Shown in pieces: positions 13,192 to 26,400 of a stretch of DNA of 64,000 nt. Below the pieces are notes generated by a model, which was given only the letters and a program-made list of their open reading frames with translations, was not told the DNA's origin and ran no database searches. This DNA is from Berghia stephanieae. Lineage: Eukaryota; Mollusca; Gastropoda; Nudibranchia; Aeolidiidae. The position numbers and the translations under genes were made by a program. Position 1 is the stretch's first letter, and every line of letters begins with the position of its first letter. Where the stretch lies: positions 57,587,424-57,651,423 of the forward strand of contig CM067446.1 of assembly GCA_034508935.3 (NCBI GenBank). Reading direction: 5' to 3'.

Positions 13192-14316
13192 CAGTAGAAT
13201 TACTTTAAACCGAAATTTTGGGGACCTTCTAAACCATTTCAGTTTAAAGACATTTTGGTTTAAAGCAAGTTCCCGTTTTTCGATGTTTTTCAAGGGGAGT
13301 AACTTTTTAAGATATTTGCTCATTTAATCGTATCATGGGTTTCCCCTTAAATGTAGTTGTTGAATAAATGCTGTCTTTGTAACCCCTTTAAAAATTATTA
13401 TTTTTTAATAAAAAAAATTTTTGGTGTGTTTTAAAAATATTTTTGGCGGTTTTCGTTTTCAATTCAAAATTGTTGAAAGAGTTGAGTTCGGGATGCCGTG
13501 CATTTTACATACCTCCGTCTTGATCAACCTTTTTTTCATCGACTTCACATAGTATTTTGATTTTAAACTCAACGTTTAAGCACAGTGCTTTCTTTTAGTA
13601 AAATGCAAAGCTAAAATAAGATCGAAAGTTCTTGTGCGATAATTGATAATGAATGATGCGCAGCTACTCAGAGGTGAAGTGAAATGGAAATGAAAAGGCG
13701 TGTCAATGCTAAGCTGTCTACTAAACACCCCTCTTTTGTTGAAAAGCCATTAGGTTCAAATGCCTAATTACATAGAACCCCCCCCCCCCCCCCTCCCCCT
13801 CTCACACACACATTCAATCAAAGTGGAAATGAAATGGCATGTCAATGGTAAGTTGTCTACCACCCCCCTCCTTATGGTCAGTTCCAAAGCATCAACACAC
13901 GAGCGAGAACATCTCGCTTGCATGATTCTACCCCCCAACTCCCCTCTTTCCTCATTTTTTGCCTGCCAGCCACCCGTTGTCTTCCTTTTCCAGTCTTCAA
14001 TAGTGGTGCTGGCCAAACCCAAGTGCAGTGATCGAAGTGTTTGCCTACCCCCACCCCTCACCCTCATCTTATACTTACGCTCTTTATTTTAATATCGCCG
14101 GGCATTATTATGTGGTGCCACCTTCCCGAATTTTTGAAGAAAAATAGATAGAGAAAAAGGGAAGGTGCTCTCAAGTTGTTTCGGTTTAAAGAAAGTCCTT
14201 CTTAGAAGTATTTCGGTTCATCGTAAGAATTAGTACAAAGATAATGAAGAAACTAGTACAATTTATTAAATTCTTTGCGGTTTAAGGTATTTTTCGGTTT
14301 AAAGTAATTTTACTGT
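13192..14316. mobile_element. non-autonomous TIR DNA transposon with TA target duplication
   Basis: The left end reads CAGTAGAATTACTTTAAACC and the right end, inverted, reads CAGTAAAATTACTTTAAACC: one mismatch in 20, and the homology continues into CGAAA. TA stands directly outside both ends (13190-13191 and 14317-14318). Internal subrepeats of the GGTTTAAAG/CTTTAAACC type occur near both ends. There is no transposase. TA duplication and a CAGT start fit the Tc1/mariner-pogo superfamily; that assignment is inference. The interior holds a C run (about 13778-13792) and C-rich spacer. Confidence 0.75.
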
Positions 14317-14391
14317 AATTTAAAGAGTTTGTTCTTTTCTGAGTATAGTAGGCTATGAGTATTTCCTAAAAAAAATTGTTTTGTTTTTTTA

Positions 14392-14681
14392 AACTTGAGC
14401 TTTTATATAGCACAATATCCACTAAACGCGCTCAAGGCGCTTTACAAGGGGTCTCTGGACAACAGCAACACATAACATTTAGTACGGGACATGACGCAGG
14501 CGAGATTAGGCCTACAGTATTTTTGGGGGACTAAGACAACGCTGTTAACGGCCAGGTATCTTCTCGTTTTACACCTGAGTACGGTGAGAGAATGTAAGTA
14601 AAGAGCCTTCTCCAAGGACTCAACTATGGGCCAAGCGCGAGGCTCGAACCCAGGACCTCTTCCGAACCGAAAGCAAGTGTC
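14392..14681 (-). mobile_element. SINE A copy
   Basis: This is a nearly full copy on the minus strand. It has a B box in CTGGGTTCGAGCC, the CTTTACTTACATTCTCTCAC block, GTACTCAGGTGTAAAACGAG, CATGTCCCGTACT, and a tail with AGCGCGTTTAGTGGATATTG. The A-box end is damaged. Confidence 0.85.
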
Positions 14682-15831
14682 GGCTGTAAAGGAGTGGCAA
14701 CCAACCCACCACCACGATCATTCTTGAAATTTTGGAAGACTCTTTTACTTTTACGTTTAGTATAAGTATGAGTAGATATAAGTATGAGTCTAGAAAGTTG
14801 AGTTTGAGTTTAGTTGAGTCTAAGTCGAGTTTCAGTAGGTTAAAATAAAAAAACAAAAAAAAAGTTTCAGTTTAGATTCTAGAGTCAAGGAGGACCGAGG
14901 ACGATGAAAACTTAGGACAAGACAAGAAAAACCAGAATTTACTTACATGGAGTCGGGTTGCCGAATCTATTTTTTCAGATTGATCTTCCATTTTCTTCGG
15001 GTGAAGAAAAACAAAGTCTGCTATGAAAGTTTTCGTCAAATGTTTAGTTTTCTGAGATATGCTCGATTGTTGGTAAAGCGATTGGCAGAATCTCTTCTTC
15101 CCCGTAAATTGTGTAACTCTTCACTTTTTTTACGCCCCTCTTCACAACAATTCTTACTTTTATCGATATGAATGATATTCTGAATTCTGATAAATGTGTT
15201 ATTTTTCCTTTATTTTTTTTTTCTCTCTCTCTCCTTTTTTCTCAAAGCATTTGTTCATAAATGGAAAAGTTGCTAATAAAGATTTCTCAAAGTCGTTTAT
15301 TTCATTTGTCACTTTTATTATCTGCAAAATTCTGAAGATTTTGAATCTCTAAAAGCAATATTTAAGTATCGTTTCACACGAGTACGTGCAACGAGTATCA
15401 TTGGTACCTACGTGGCAACCAGACATCACAGACTACTAGGAGCAGAACCGACAAAAGCCACTTTTTAGTGGCTAATCGCCGCCATCGTATTTAAGATGTC
15501 AGCAGTTATCGGATGAATCGAGAATAGAGAGAGACTGACGCCAGACACCACAGAATTGAATAAAGAAAAATTGCCTTAACTTCCTTGAATAATACAGAAG
15601 GCAGTGATGAGGTCAAAAGAAGACAAACGCCCCACTAATTTACCTGCGCTTGTATTAACGCGCAGTAAGAACGTAAGGATTATGTCAGTATTCCTTTATC
15701 CATCCCCTAGCCATCCTTCCACCAACCCATCTATCCATTCATCAATCTATATATTATCTATCTATCTATCCATCTATCCATCTATCCATCTATCTATCCA
15801 TCTATCTATCTATCTATCTATCTGTCTGTCT
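14682..15831. other. spacer with (ATCT)n array, no gene seen
   Basis: Degenerate GAGT-type short repeats lie around 14740-14840. The 74-codon frame at 14947 has no family signal. A tetranucleotide ATCT/ATCC array at about 15720-15828 abuts the start of the next repeat element. Confidence 0.5.
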
Positions 15832-16599
15832 CAAGGAATTTACCCAATGGAAACCGTACGGTGCTCTTATTGGCTAACCAATCAGCGGCCTCGATGAGAA
15901 AAATATCCGCCATTGAGACATGGGCTGGGAATCACGTTACTATAGTAAACAAGCGCTGATCAGCCGTTCATGAAATCTAAGAAAATAACTTCCTGCTCGC
16001 TCGTTTAACTCAAAATTATTCAAAACGATGTCTCTAAAATGATATAAATGTGACTTCTTAAGGTTTTCTTCACGGTCAAAACCACACAACATTATATTAA
16101 TGATTACGTCATAGGCAAAAAGGAATATTGACAGGTCGACCGAGAATTGAACTCGTCAGACGACAAACATCAATGCTAAGTGGAGAGAGAGTCAAGCTCT
16201 TGTTTGTCTTGTCCTGTTCTATATAGAGAAAAGAATAAATAGTATAGCCCCGTGCGTGAGTGGTTTCGTGTCATAGTTATGTTTTTAAATTGTTTCTGTT
16301 GTTTATGTGTGTAGTGATGACTCTCACACTCACTGCATCATCATAGCAAAGAGACGCCAACTTTAAATTTGGCTCACAGGAATTTCAGACACCACTCGTA
16401 GGAATTTCAATGCCGAAAGAGGAATTCCCGCACACAAGAAAAAGGAATTGGAATGGTATTTGGCATACATATTGTATAGTATCTAGTTCTAAATAGATAA
16501 CTGATTAGAATTATATTATGATATATAAACACAATGCCAAATACAATCCCGAAGTTTCCTTATTTCAAAAGAAGTAAAGCCCCAAAACCTAATGGTAGT

Positions 16600-16600
<1 letters not shown>
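15832..16600 (+). mobile_element. flank-core-flank element F, copy 1, left flank
   Basis: This flank is nearly identical to 50682-51365, apart from a roughly 75-bp segment (near 16330-16405) missing from the other copy. It begins CAAGGAATTTACCCAATGG and passes into the trinucleotide core after CCAAAACCTAATGGTAGTG. Part of it (about 15853-15940) is the inverted counterpart of 22160-22222 (GGGCTGGGA, CGCCATT, GTACGG in inverted order), so the element has imperfect inverted ends. No coding frame is seen. Confidence 0.8.
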
Positions 16601-17657
<1,057 letters not shown>

Positions 17658-17699
17658 AAATACTAACGACAGAGTGAAAATGGAAAAGGCTTCGTATGG

Positions 17700-17750
17700 G
17701 AACAAAACAGACAATGGACGTTTCGGGTACAAACCCTTCGTCAGCACAAC
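17700..17750 (-). ncRNA. hammerhead-ribozyme-like motif in the PLE 3' end
   Basis: On the minus strand the order is CTGACGA (17744-17738), a GGGT...ACCC stem (about 17736-17725), GAAAC (17724-17720), a 7-base loop and GTC (17712-17710). This matches the hammerhead core C3-U4-G5-A6-N-G8-A9, stem II, G12-A13-A14-A, short stem III, cleavage GUC. Penelope-like elements are known to carry such ribozymes in their terminal repeats. An extra A before stem II and a weak, G-U rich stem I leave self-cleavage uncertain. Confidence 0.55.
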
Positions 17751-17964
17751 AATACACAAATAAACGTGGAAAACAAATAAAATATAATGAAAAATAACTT
17801 GTATCGTCTGTACTCAATGGTGGTTGCAGTATGAATGAAATGTTAGCGTGGCGTGGGTAGAGGATAGGGTGCCCCAGGGGGGTGATCTAATTGATAAGCA
17901 AAGGTCATCGACAGGGAACAGAACTTTCCAGACTATAATGGAAGATAAAAGACATATGGGTAGT

Positions 17965-18072
<108 letters not shown>

Positions 18073-18219
18073 GTTGTAGTGGAACAGTAGGGGGCGGTGG
18101 AGGGGCGAGGTGAAAGGGTCACGGCGGAGGTGGGGGGGGGGGGTGGGGGGGTTTGTTGGATGAGCGAAGGTCGAATCTTCGCGAAGGAAATACGGGTGGC
18201 GATGCGATAGTAAAGTGGA

Positions 18220-18296
18220 ATACACCGATAAATAGATAGATAGATAGATTGATGGATAGACAGATAGATAGGTAGATAGATAGAAAAGAGGGGAGA

Positions 18297-18352
<56 letters not shown>

Positions 18353-18391
18353 GGGAGGGTTGTTTGAGGCGGACCGGTAGAGAGGGGGAAT

Positions 18392-18443
<52 letters not shown>

Positions 18444-18480
18444 GGGGGGGGAGGGAGAAAGAGAGAGAGGTGGGGAGGAC

Positions 18481-18545
<65 letters not shown>
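18220..18545. repeat. (GATA)n and (GA)n arrays
   Basis: TAGA/GATA repeats (18228-18283) are followed by three GA arrays (about 18299-18350, 18391-18440, 18493-18543) separated by G-rich segments. Confidence 0.95.
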
Positions 18546-18548
<3 letters not shown>

Positions 18549-18683
18549 GGGGGGGTGAGAGAGGGCGAGTAAACAGCCGAGTGATAGCTGGGTCTATATG
18601 TATATTAATGGATAAAAAAGTGGATGAGTGGACATAATGAGAGATAGCTAGGAAGGTAGATGACTATGAATTGGTGGATAATC

Positions 18684-19110
<427 letters not shown>

Positions 19111-19155
19111 AGTAGTGAGAGCAGCAGTGGTGATGAATATGGGTGACGTTGACAT

Positions 19156-21018
19156 CTAGTGGTGGTCAATCCTGGTGTTGAGTCCGCGTGGAGTCAGCGT
19201 TCCCAACAACTTGATCAGGTGAGTTTCCCTACGGGCGGAAGTGTCCGAATGGCAAAAACTTAGCACACACACACGCACAAACTGTACATCGCAGTGGTCT
19301 GGCAGATTGAAGTGTCTGGCCACTGCTGTGTCTGCACAGTTCGATATGTCACGCAAGTGCTGCACGAATCTGTCACCCAGCCTCTTTCCGGTCTCACAAA
19401 CGTAAGCAATCCCACACAGGGAGCACGTAATCGCATAGACTAGATTACGATCAGTGCAAGTAAACGGCCGCCTGATGTCCCAAATCTTGTCTGGAAAGCT
19501 GACTCTGTCGTACTCACACAGGTGCCCACAAGTCTTGCATCGGGGTCGCATACACGATTTGGCTTTAGGTCCATCCCTGGGTATGGGTTCCAGGCGGCTT
19601 CTGACAAGGAGATCCCTCAGGTTACGATCCCGTCGATATGCTACCAACGGGGGTTCTGGGAAAACTCTGTGGGTGTCTTCGCCCGCCTGGAGGATCCCAT
19701 AGTTCTGCAATAGGATGTTCCTCACTTGATCGGCATGGTGGTGATGCGTGAGGACTAAAATGGGACGCCGTGTCTCCTGCTTCCTGGCATTGCGAGGCCT
19801 CATTGCTGCTTCTCTCGACACGAGGCTGGCTTTCCGGACAGCCTTAAGCAAAACCCTTTCGGGATATTCCCGTGCCCTAAAAAAATCGAGCATGCGATCA
19901 CGTTGAAGCGCAAATTCATCATCTTCCAGACAGAGTTTCCGCAAGCGGAGTATCTGACTGAATGGGATGGAGTCTTTGCACTTCACCGGATGGGATGACC
20001 GATAGAGCAGGTAGCTGTGACTGTCCGTTTCCTTGTAGTGTACAGTGGTCCGTACTCCCGTGCTGGTCAATACAGCCTTGATGTCCAAACAGTTCACCTG
20101 AGAGGTTGAAATCTCATAAGTGTACTCTATGGACGGGTGGAAGGAGTCCATCGCTAGGATGAACCCTTTCAACTGGCTGTGGATCAATGACGTAATGCCG
20201 AAACAGTCGTCAATGTACCTTTTGAACAGCTCGGGGGCAGGTCCACTGTACTGACGGAAGAAAGTTTCCTCAAGGTAGCCCATGATGAGGTTAGCATATG
20301 AGGGACCCATCTTGGTGCCCATCGCAACACCTGAGATCTGATGGAAAAATACATCATTGAACTCAAAAGTGTTGAGTGTGAGCACAAGTTCGGTGAGCCT
20401 CACAATTCTGTTGCTGGAAATCCCTGGTAATGGATGACGGTCGACGAAATGCCTGATGGCACGCAGTCCGTCAGGATGCGGTATGGATGTGTACAGTGCC
20501 TTCACATCAATGGTGAAAATCAGCCGTGGACGTTCATCCTGGAATCGAATTTCGTCAATGACACCAAGAGCATGGTTAGTGTCCTTGATATACGATGGCA
20601 GGGTGGGAACTATACGTTGAAATACCGCATCGAGGAACTGCGATACCTTCTCAGTGGGGCATGAGATAGCCGACACAATCGGCCTTCCAGGTGGAGTGTC
20701 AGACAATTCCCGGATCTTGTGTATCTTAGGGAGCATGTAAAAACATGGATTACCTAGGTCGCTGGGGTCGTGTTTAAGGACCTCTGCTCTACTAGGTACT
20801 TCTCCCTGCGATACCAAAGACTGGATTGTCTGGTGGACTCTGGTGTTGTTAGCAAGTGTTGGGTCCGAAGTCACTTTCTCATAAAATATCTGGTCACTCA
20901 ATTGCCTGTGGCCCTCAGCTCTATAGAGCTCAGCGTCCCAAACAACTACGGCCCCTCCTTTATCAGCCGCTTTGATCACTATATCACGACGTGATCTAAG
21001 TGATCGTACGCAGCCCAT
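19156..21018 (-). CDS. PLE reverse transcriptase with C-terminal GIY-YIG-type endonuclease region
   Basis: This open frame of 620 codons carries Penelope-type RT features: VIKAADKGGAVVVWD near the start, FTIDVKALYTSIPHPDGL, GVAMGTKMGPSYANLIMGYL and the catalytic-type FKRYIDDCFGI. The C-terminal part has a Cys motif (MRPRCKTCGH), then LVYAITCSLCG and GKRLGDRFVQHLRDI, the pattern of the GIY-YIG domain of canonical endonuclease-bearing PLEs. A further N-terminal region lies immediately upstream at 20979-21503. Products of this kind copy the element RNA at a nick made by the endonuclease, in the nucleus. Classification rests on motifs read by eye. Confidence 0.88.
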   Translation of the reverse strand: MGCVRSLRSRRDIVIKAADKGGAVVVWDAELYRAEGHRQLSDQIFYEKVTSDPTLANNTRVHQTIQSLVSQGEVPSRAEVLKHDPSDLGNPCFYMLPKIHKIRELSDTPPGRPIVSAISCPTEKVSQFLDAVFQRIVPTLPSYIKDTNHALGVIDEIRFQDERPRLIFTIDVKALYTSIPHPDGLRAIRHFVDRHPLPGISSNRIVRLTELVLTLNTFEFNDVFFHQISGVAMGTKMGPSYANLIMGYLEETFFRQYSGPAPELFKRYIDDCFGITSLIHSQLKGFILAMDSFHPSIEYTYEISTSQVNCLDIKAVLTSTGVRTTVHYKETDSHSYLLYRSSHPVKCKDSIPFSQILRLRKLCLEDDEFALQRDRMLDFFRAREYPERVLLKAVRKASLVSREAAMRPRNARKQETRRPILVLTHHHHADQVRNILLQNYGILQAGEDTHRVFPEPPLVAYRRDRNLRDLLVRSRLEPIPRDGPKAKSCMRPRCKTCGHLCEYDRVSFPDKIWDIRRPFTCTDRNLVYAITCSLCGIAYVCETGKRLGDRFVQHLRDISNCADTAVARHFNLPDHCDVQFVRVCVLSFCHSDTSARRETHLIKLLGTLTPRGLNTRIDHH

Positions 21019-21503
21019 TCAAGACGGGTGAGGTTAGACCTCTTGATAGGTGTGGGTTGTAGTGCCTCGATCTGTCTAAGACACGTCTGGATAAACAGGT
21101 CGAGTGTAGGGGACTTGCCAGGACTAGGAGTCCAGTTTCTTTTACGTCGTGAGAAAGCGGCAAACGGATCCTCAGGGTCACGGTCATAGTCATGGTCACG
21201 TTCATCATCTTTGAAGTGATACTTCAAGCGTAAAATACGCATGAAGCGACGTACATCCGACTCAATGCGGGACTGGTCGGACGTTCTTCGCAGTGGGATG
21301 AACTTGAGACCTTTCCTTAAGACCGATTCCTCTGCACTGCTCAACTGGATGGTCGGGGGGACATAAACCACCAGCCGGTGGTTGTTGTGGTTCCTACTGG
21401 GGGGGATAGCTCCAACATTATCAATCACCTGGGTGGGTTCGCTGGTGGGTGGGGTGAATTGATCGCTTCCAGACTGGTCCCCGGCTGTTGGAGGGACTCC
21501 CAA
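20979..21503 (-). CDS. PLE N-terminal region
   Basis: A 174-codon stretch with basic and Pro-rich sequence ends in LTRLEWAAYDHLDH. It resembles the N-terminal leader region that precedes RT in Neptune-like PLEs (FIPLRRTSD, DVRRFMRILRLKYHF, then FAAFSRRKRNWTP). It belongs to the element at 17658-21780. Confidence 0.65.
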   Translation of the reverse strand: MGVPPTAGDQSGSDQFTPPTSEPTQVIDNVGAIPPSRNHNNHRLVVYVPPTIQLSSAEESVLRKGLKFIPLRRTSDQSRIESDVRRFMRILRLKYHFKDDERDHDYDRDPEDPFAAFSRRKRNWTPSPGKSPTLDLFIQTCLRQIEALQPTPIKRSNLTRLEWAAYDHLDHVVI

Positions 21504-21780
21504 ACCACCAATGGCGACTGGCTGGTTATGGGTGCCATTGAGAGCAGTGTGGCCAGAGGAAGGTTCAATGGGTGAATGAGAAGGGAGGTTATCGTCAAGA
21601 TGTATAATTCTGTTTGGAAAGAGAGCATCTTATTTACTGGTTTTGACATAATTTAAGCATGCATGGTAGTGTTGATTACATAAATGTATGAATAACCTAA
21701 TGGTTTTGTAAAGTGTATGGCTATGATAAGTACGATGCCTCAATCATGTGGAGGATGTGTCGATTGTGCGTGTTAATTTC

Positions 21781-21969
21781 TAGTGATGGTGTAGTAGTAG
21801 TGGTAGTGATGATGATGGAGTGGTGGTGGTTGTAATATTGATGATGATGTAGAGGTGGTGAACCCTAGTGAAAGTGATAATGATATAGTGGTGGTTGTTG
21901 TAGTAGTTGTGGTAGTGACGAAGTGGTAATGGTGGTTGTAGTAGTAGTGACAGTGATGATGTGGTGGTT
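21781..21969 (+). repeat. element F core, remainder right of the PLE
   Basis: The same degenerate GT-rich trinucleotide units continue on the far side of the PLE (GTAGTAGTAGTGGTAGTGAT and so on), starting with the 13-bp target duplication. Confidence 0.8.
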
Positions 21970-22260
21970 GGAAAACACATTATAGGTTATTATAATACAC
22001 GATTACACACATTCTCTAACTTAATTTTTTGACAGCTTTATTGAAGCATAAATATACGCAACAGTTCTGAACTATTTTATCGTGGCTTTTGATATTGTTG
22101 TTGTTTTTGTTGTGTCTTTATGTTGACATAGAAACCGAATGAATGGTAATGGTACATTCCCAGCCCAAGATATAATGGCGCTGAATGCTTTCATTGGTGG
22201 ACACTTTTTAGGCTCCGTACGTATTCTCATTCGTTTAATTCTATGGTCTATCTATAACAA
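21970..22260 (+). mobile_element. element F, copy 1, right flank
   Basis: Positions 21970-22155 match 52564-52755 closely (GGAAAACACATTATAGGTTA, CACACATTCTCTAACTTAAT, TTATGTTGACATAGA). Beyond that, 22157-22222 is an imperfect inverted copy of the left flank (TCCCAGCCCA, AATGGCG, CCGTACG). Copy 2 lacks this terminal inverted part. Confidence 0.75.
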
Positions 22261-22344
22261 AAAATACAACAATAATTTTCTAATGTTTATAAAATAACAC
22301 AGACAGACACACACGCGCGCGCGCACGCGCACGCGCACACACTG

Positions 22345-22398
<54 letters not shown>

Positions 22399-22960
22399 AT
22401 ATATATATATTCCGTCCTCCCTCCTTTTCAACTTATTCTATCGTTTAATAGCACACCCTCGCAAGCTCGGGTTAGTGTGTCGATTAAGCGGAGAAGCCTA
22501 AAATATAGCGTCTAAGCACTAGTTTTCATGTGCCATTCATTCATATAGGACCTGTCCCTCTGAATTTTCTACGGGTTTGGGACATTCCTGCATTAGAGGT
22601 TTGTTTGTTTTGGTTTTGGTTTTGTTTAGTATTATTTTATTATTTTTTTTTTTGGGGGGGGGGGGGGGGGGGTATTTTATTTATTATTTTTTTTTTTTTT
22701 TTTTTTTTTGGGGGGGGGGGGGATTGTTTCTTTTTTCTTTTCTTTTTATGTATTATCGACAACAAAATGTGACATAGTTTGTAAGAATAGAATCGTGAAG
22801 CGTTGATTGCTTTCTATTATGTGCAAGCTGTTTATAAACCCCTTGTCTCCATTCATGCCATTGTTCATAGATCATCCGTCAAGCATTCTTCTCTTGCTAT
22901 TAAGTGGAAAGAAATTTTCGTCAGGTACGCGGCAACAGGTACCACTGATATACAAAATAT
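22261..22960. other. spacer with (CA)n, (TA)n and poly-G runs
   Basis: The spacer holds a CA/GC-type array at 22300-22340, a (TA)n array at about 22348-22410, and T-rich sequence with two long G runs (about 22656-22672 and 22710-22722). No gene is seen. Confidence 0.7.
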
Positions 22961-23015
22961 GTGTATTTTGGTGCAGAAATCTTTCCCGGCTTTTGTTTAT
23001 TTTTGTATAATAAAA

Positions 23016-23439
<424 letters not shown>

Positions 23440-23442
<3 letters not shown>

Positions 23443-26400
23443 GTCTTGTGGAAACCTCCAATATTGTCGAGGATCACTCCACAGTTTGTAGTGTTTTACA
23501 TTTTAAACTTGCTAAAACTCTGCACATAATACTAAAACCACATAGATTAAAAAGTCACGTTGTGAACTCCAGCAATCGCGTGAAGGCATGTTGGCAACCG
23601 TTTTCAGCCACTTCAGCTGGGAGGCTATTCCATAGTCGGGCAGTGGAAGGGGAAAACGAATACATGTGGGCGTCTGTTTTTGATGTTGGGATGGTTACTC
23701 TTGCTGTGTGTCCCCTCGTATTTCTTGTGCCGATATCTTTGATGTCGTTTGGAAGTTTAAGGCACGAATTTTTGTAGTAGATCTTGTTGAACAATTTAAG
23801 TTTATCTATCTTTCTTCTCTTTTCCAGAGGTTCAAGGCCAATCCGTTGTGATATTTCAGACGCACTTGAGAAAGGATCGAATGTGTTTGTGATGCGTCTT
23901 GCTGTTTTTCTTTGGATGTTTTCTAAGGTGTCGATGTTTTTCTTTGTATATGGGTCCCAAATTGAGCTGCCATACTCCAAAATTGGTCTAACAATAGTTT
24001 TAAAAGCAAGGGTTTGAGTTGTGATTGGGCATCTTTTTAAATTGCGGGTGATGTAAGCGCTTGTTTGATTTGCCTTTGAAGCCAGGTGACATATGTGGTC
24101 ATTCCATTTGAGGTTTTTAGCAAACTCGATGCCAAGGTATTTTGCTGTCTTTACATGTTCCAGGTTTTGACCATGAAGTTGGTATTCAAATGTTATAGGT
24201 GCTTTCTTATTTGTGATGGTTAGAACAGTGCACTTTGATACGTTAAATTCCATTTGATTTATTGTTTCCCATTCTTGTAATTTAGCTAGATCGTCATTTA
24301 GTGTTTTACAGTCGTCTGTTGTTTTTATCTGATTATATAATGCTGTGTCGTCAGCAAAGAGGCGCACTTTTGACCTTATACCTCGTGGAAGATCGTTTAT
24401 GTACACTAAAAATAGGATGGGCCCAAGGACTGAGCCCTGAGGTACGCCCGATGTCACCATCCCGATAGTGGAAGTCTCGCCGTCGACAAGAACTTGTTGG
24501 GTGCGATTGTCCAGAAAAGTTGCAATCCATTGTAAGGTTTTGTTCCTGATACCAACGTCATACAATTTCTGGATTAACCGATGGTGAGGGACCTTGTCGA
24601 AGGCCTTGGCAAAGTCCAGTAGTACTAGATCAATTTGACCACCTTTATCAATAGCAGCTGACAGATCATGTGTTAATGATAGAAGTTGAGTTTGACATGA
24701 GTGGTGCTTCCTAAATCCGTGCTGTTCATCACAAAAAATACTGTTAGTTTCGAGATATTCAGTTATTGAGGATCTCACTATATGCTCCAACAGTTTGCAG
24801 CAAATGCAGGTTAATGAAATTGGACGGTAGTTTTGAGCCCTGCTTCTATCACCTTTCTTGTAGATGGGTTGGACAAGAGCGTGCTTCCAAACAATTGGTA
24901 TGTCTCCCGTTTCAAGAGAGAGTTTGAACAAATGTGTGAGGGCAGGTGCAAATTCGTTACTCAATATCTTTAAGAGACGGGATGGTATTTTGTCTGGGCC
25001 ACATGCTTTCTTTGGATCTAGAGTGGCGAGGAGTTTGGAAACGCCCTCTACTGTCACATTGATTTCGGCCATAGTGTTGGAATCGTTTTCTTCGCCTTGT
25101 AGTTGTTGAGTGGTAATTTTGGTATGAGCTTTTGAAGCAAAAACAGAGCAGAATTGGTTATTAAGTATGTCTGCTTTTTCCTTTGCATCAGAGTATAATA
25201 CACGATCATGCTCAAGGGGCGCTATACCAACCGAATCGCACCTCCTACTTTTTATAAATTTCCAGAGCTTTTTGTTTGAGTCTTCACTAACAAGTTCCTT
25301 AACATGATTATGATAGGCCTTTCTACTCTCTTTTTGTGTTTCTTTTTTCAGTCGGGCATAATTGTACCAGTCTTTCTTACTGTTGGACTTTCTCGCTCTG
25401 CTCCATGCCTTTTGTTTCCGTCTAGATAATCGTTTGACGGTGGTGTTTATCCATGGTTGGTGAAATTTCCTTGAGCTTTTCTTCGTTGGTACATGTTTGG
25501 TCATCATTTTGTTTAGGTGGTCGTTGATGGCAGTCCAAACATCCTCAGTGCTTTCTAGATGTTGATTAATTATGTTTTCACTAAAAAGACGTGTGTCTGT
25601 CCGCATTTCGGCGATATTTGCCTTTTTCCAAATTGTAATAGGGTGTGATTTTTGTGTGATTTTGTTTGCTTTGATAGTGCTTTCCGTGATGAGAATGTCA
25701 TGGTCACTAATGCCTGGAATGGTTGTACACTTGACAATTAAATTTGGTCGATTTGTGATAAATAAGTCGAGGATATTTGTACCCCTTGTTGGATTTTTGT
25801 TTATTTGACTCAGGCCAAAATCTTGCAATTTGTTAATAAATGCTTGGTTTATAAATGAAGGATATTGGTAACTGATTATTTTTTCTTGTTCCCAATTGAT
25901 ATCAGGTAGGTTCAGGTCTCCGCTTAACCAGAGTACATTTTTCGGGTCTAGGCTATCAATACAGCGTGTTATCTCAGTCATTTGTTCCATAGTTGAGTTT
26001 GAAGGTGTTCTATACATAGCGCCCACAGTGAGTAGGCCTTGTTCTGTTTTGATATAATTTACGATCACCGATTCTGATTTTGTTTGAATGTCAAGCTTTA
26101 TTACTGAGAGGTTCGTTGTTGTTGCAACCAGCACCCCACCATACCTATCTTCTCGGTCTTTCCTGAACACGTTGAAATATGTCTCTGGTGGAAATATTTC
26201 ACTGTCCTTTATTTCGGAATGTAGCCATGTTTCCGTACCTATGATTATGTCTGGTTTTATTTCTGATATCAATTTCCAAAATTCCGGTAGTTTTGGAATT
26301 AAACTTTGGAAGTTTATGGTCATAGTTCTCAACATGTTTCTCGGTTCACCATTACGGTCAATGTTAGTTTGCCTGTTTGCTATTTTAAGCGTGTTATGAT

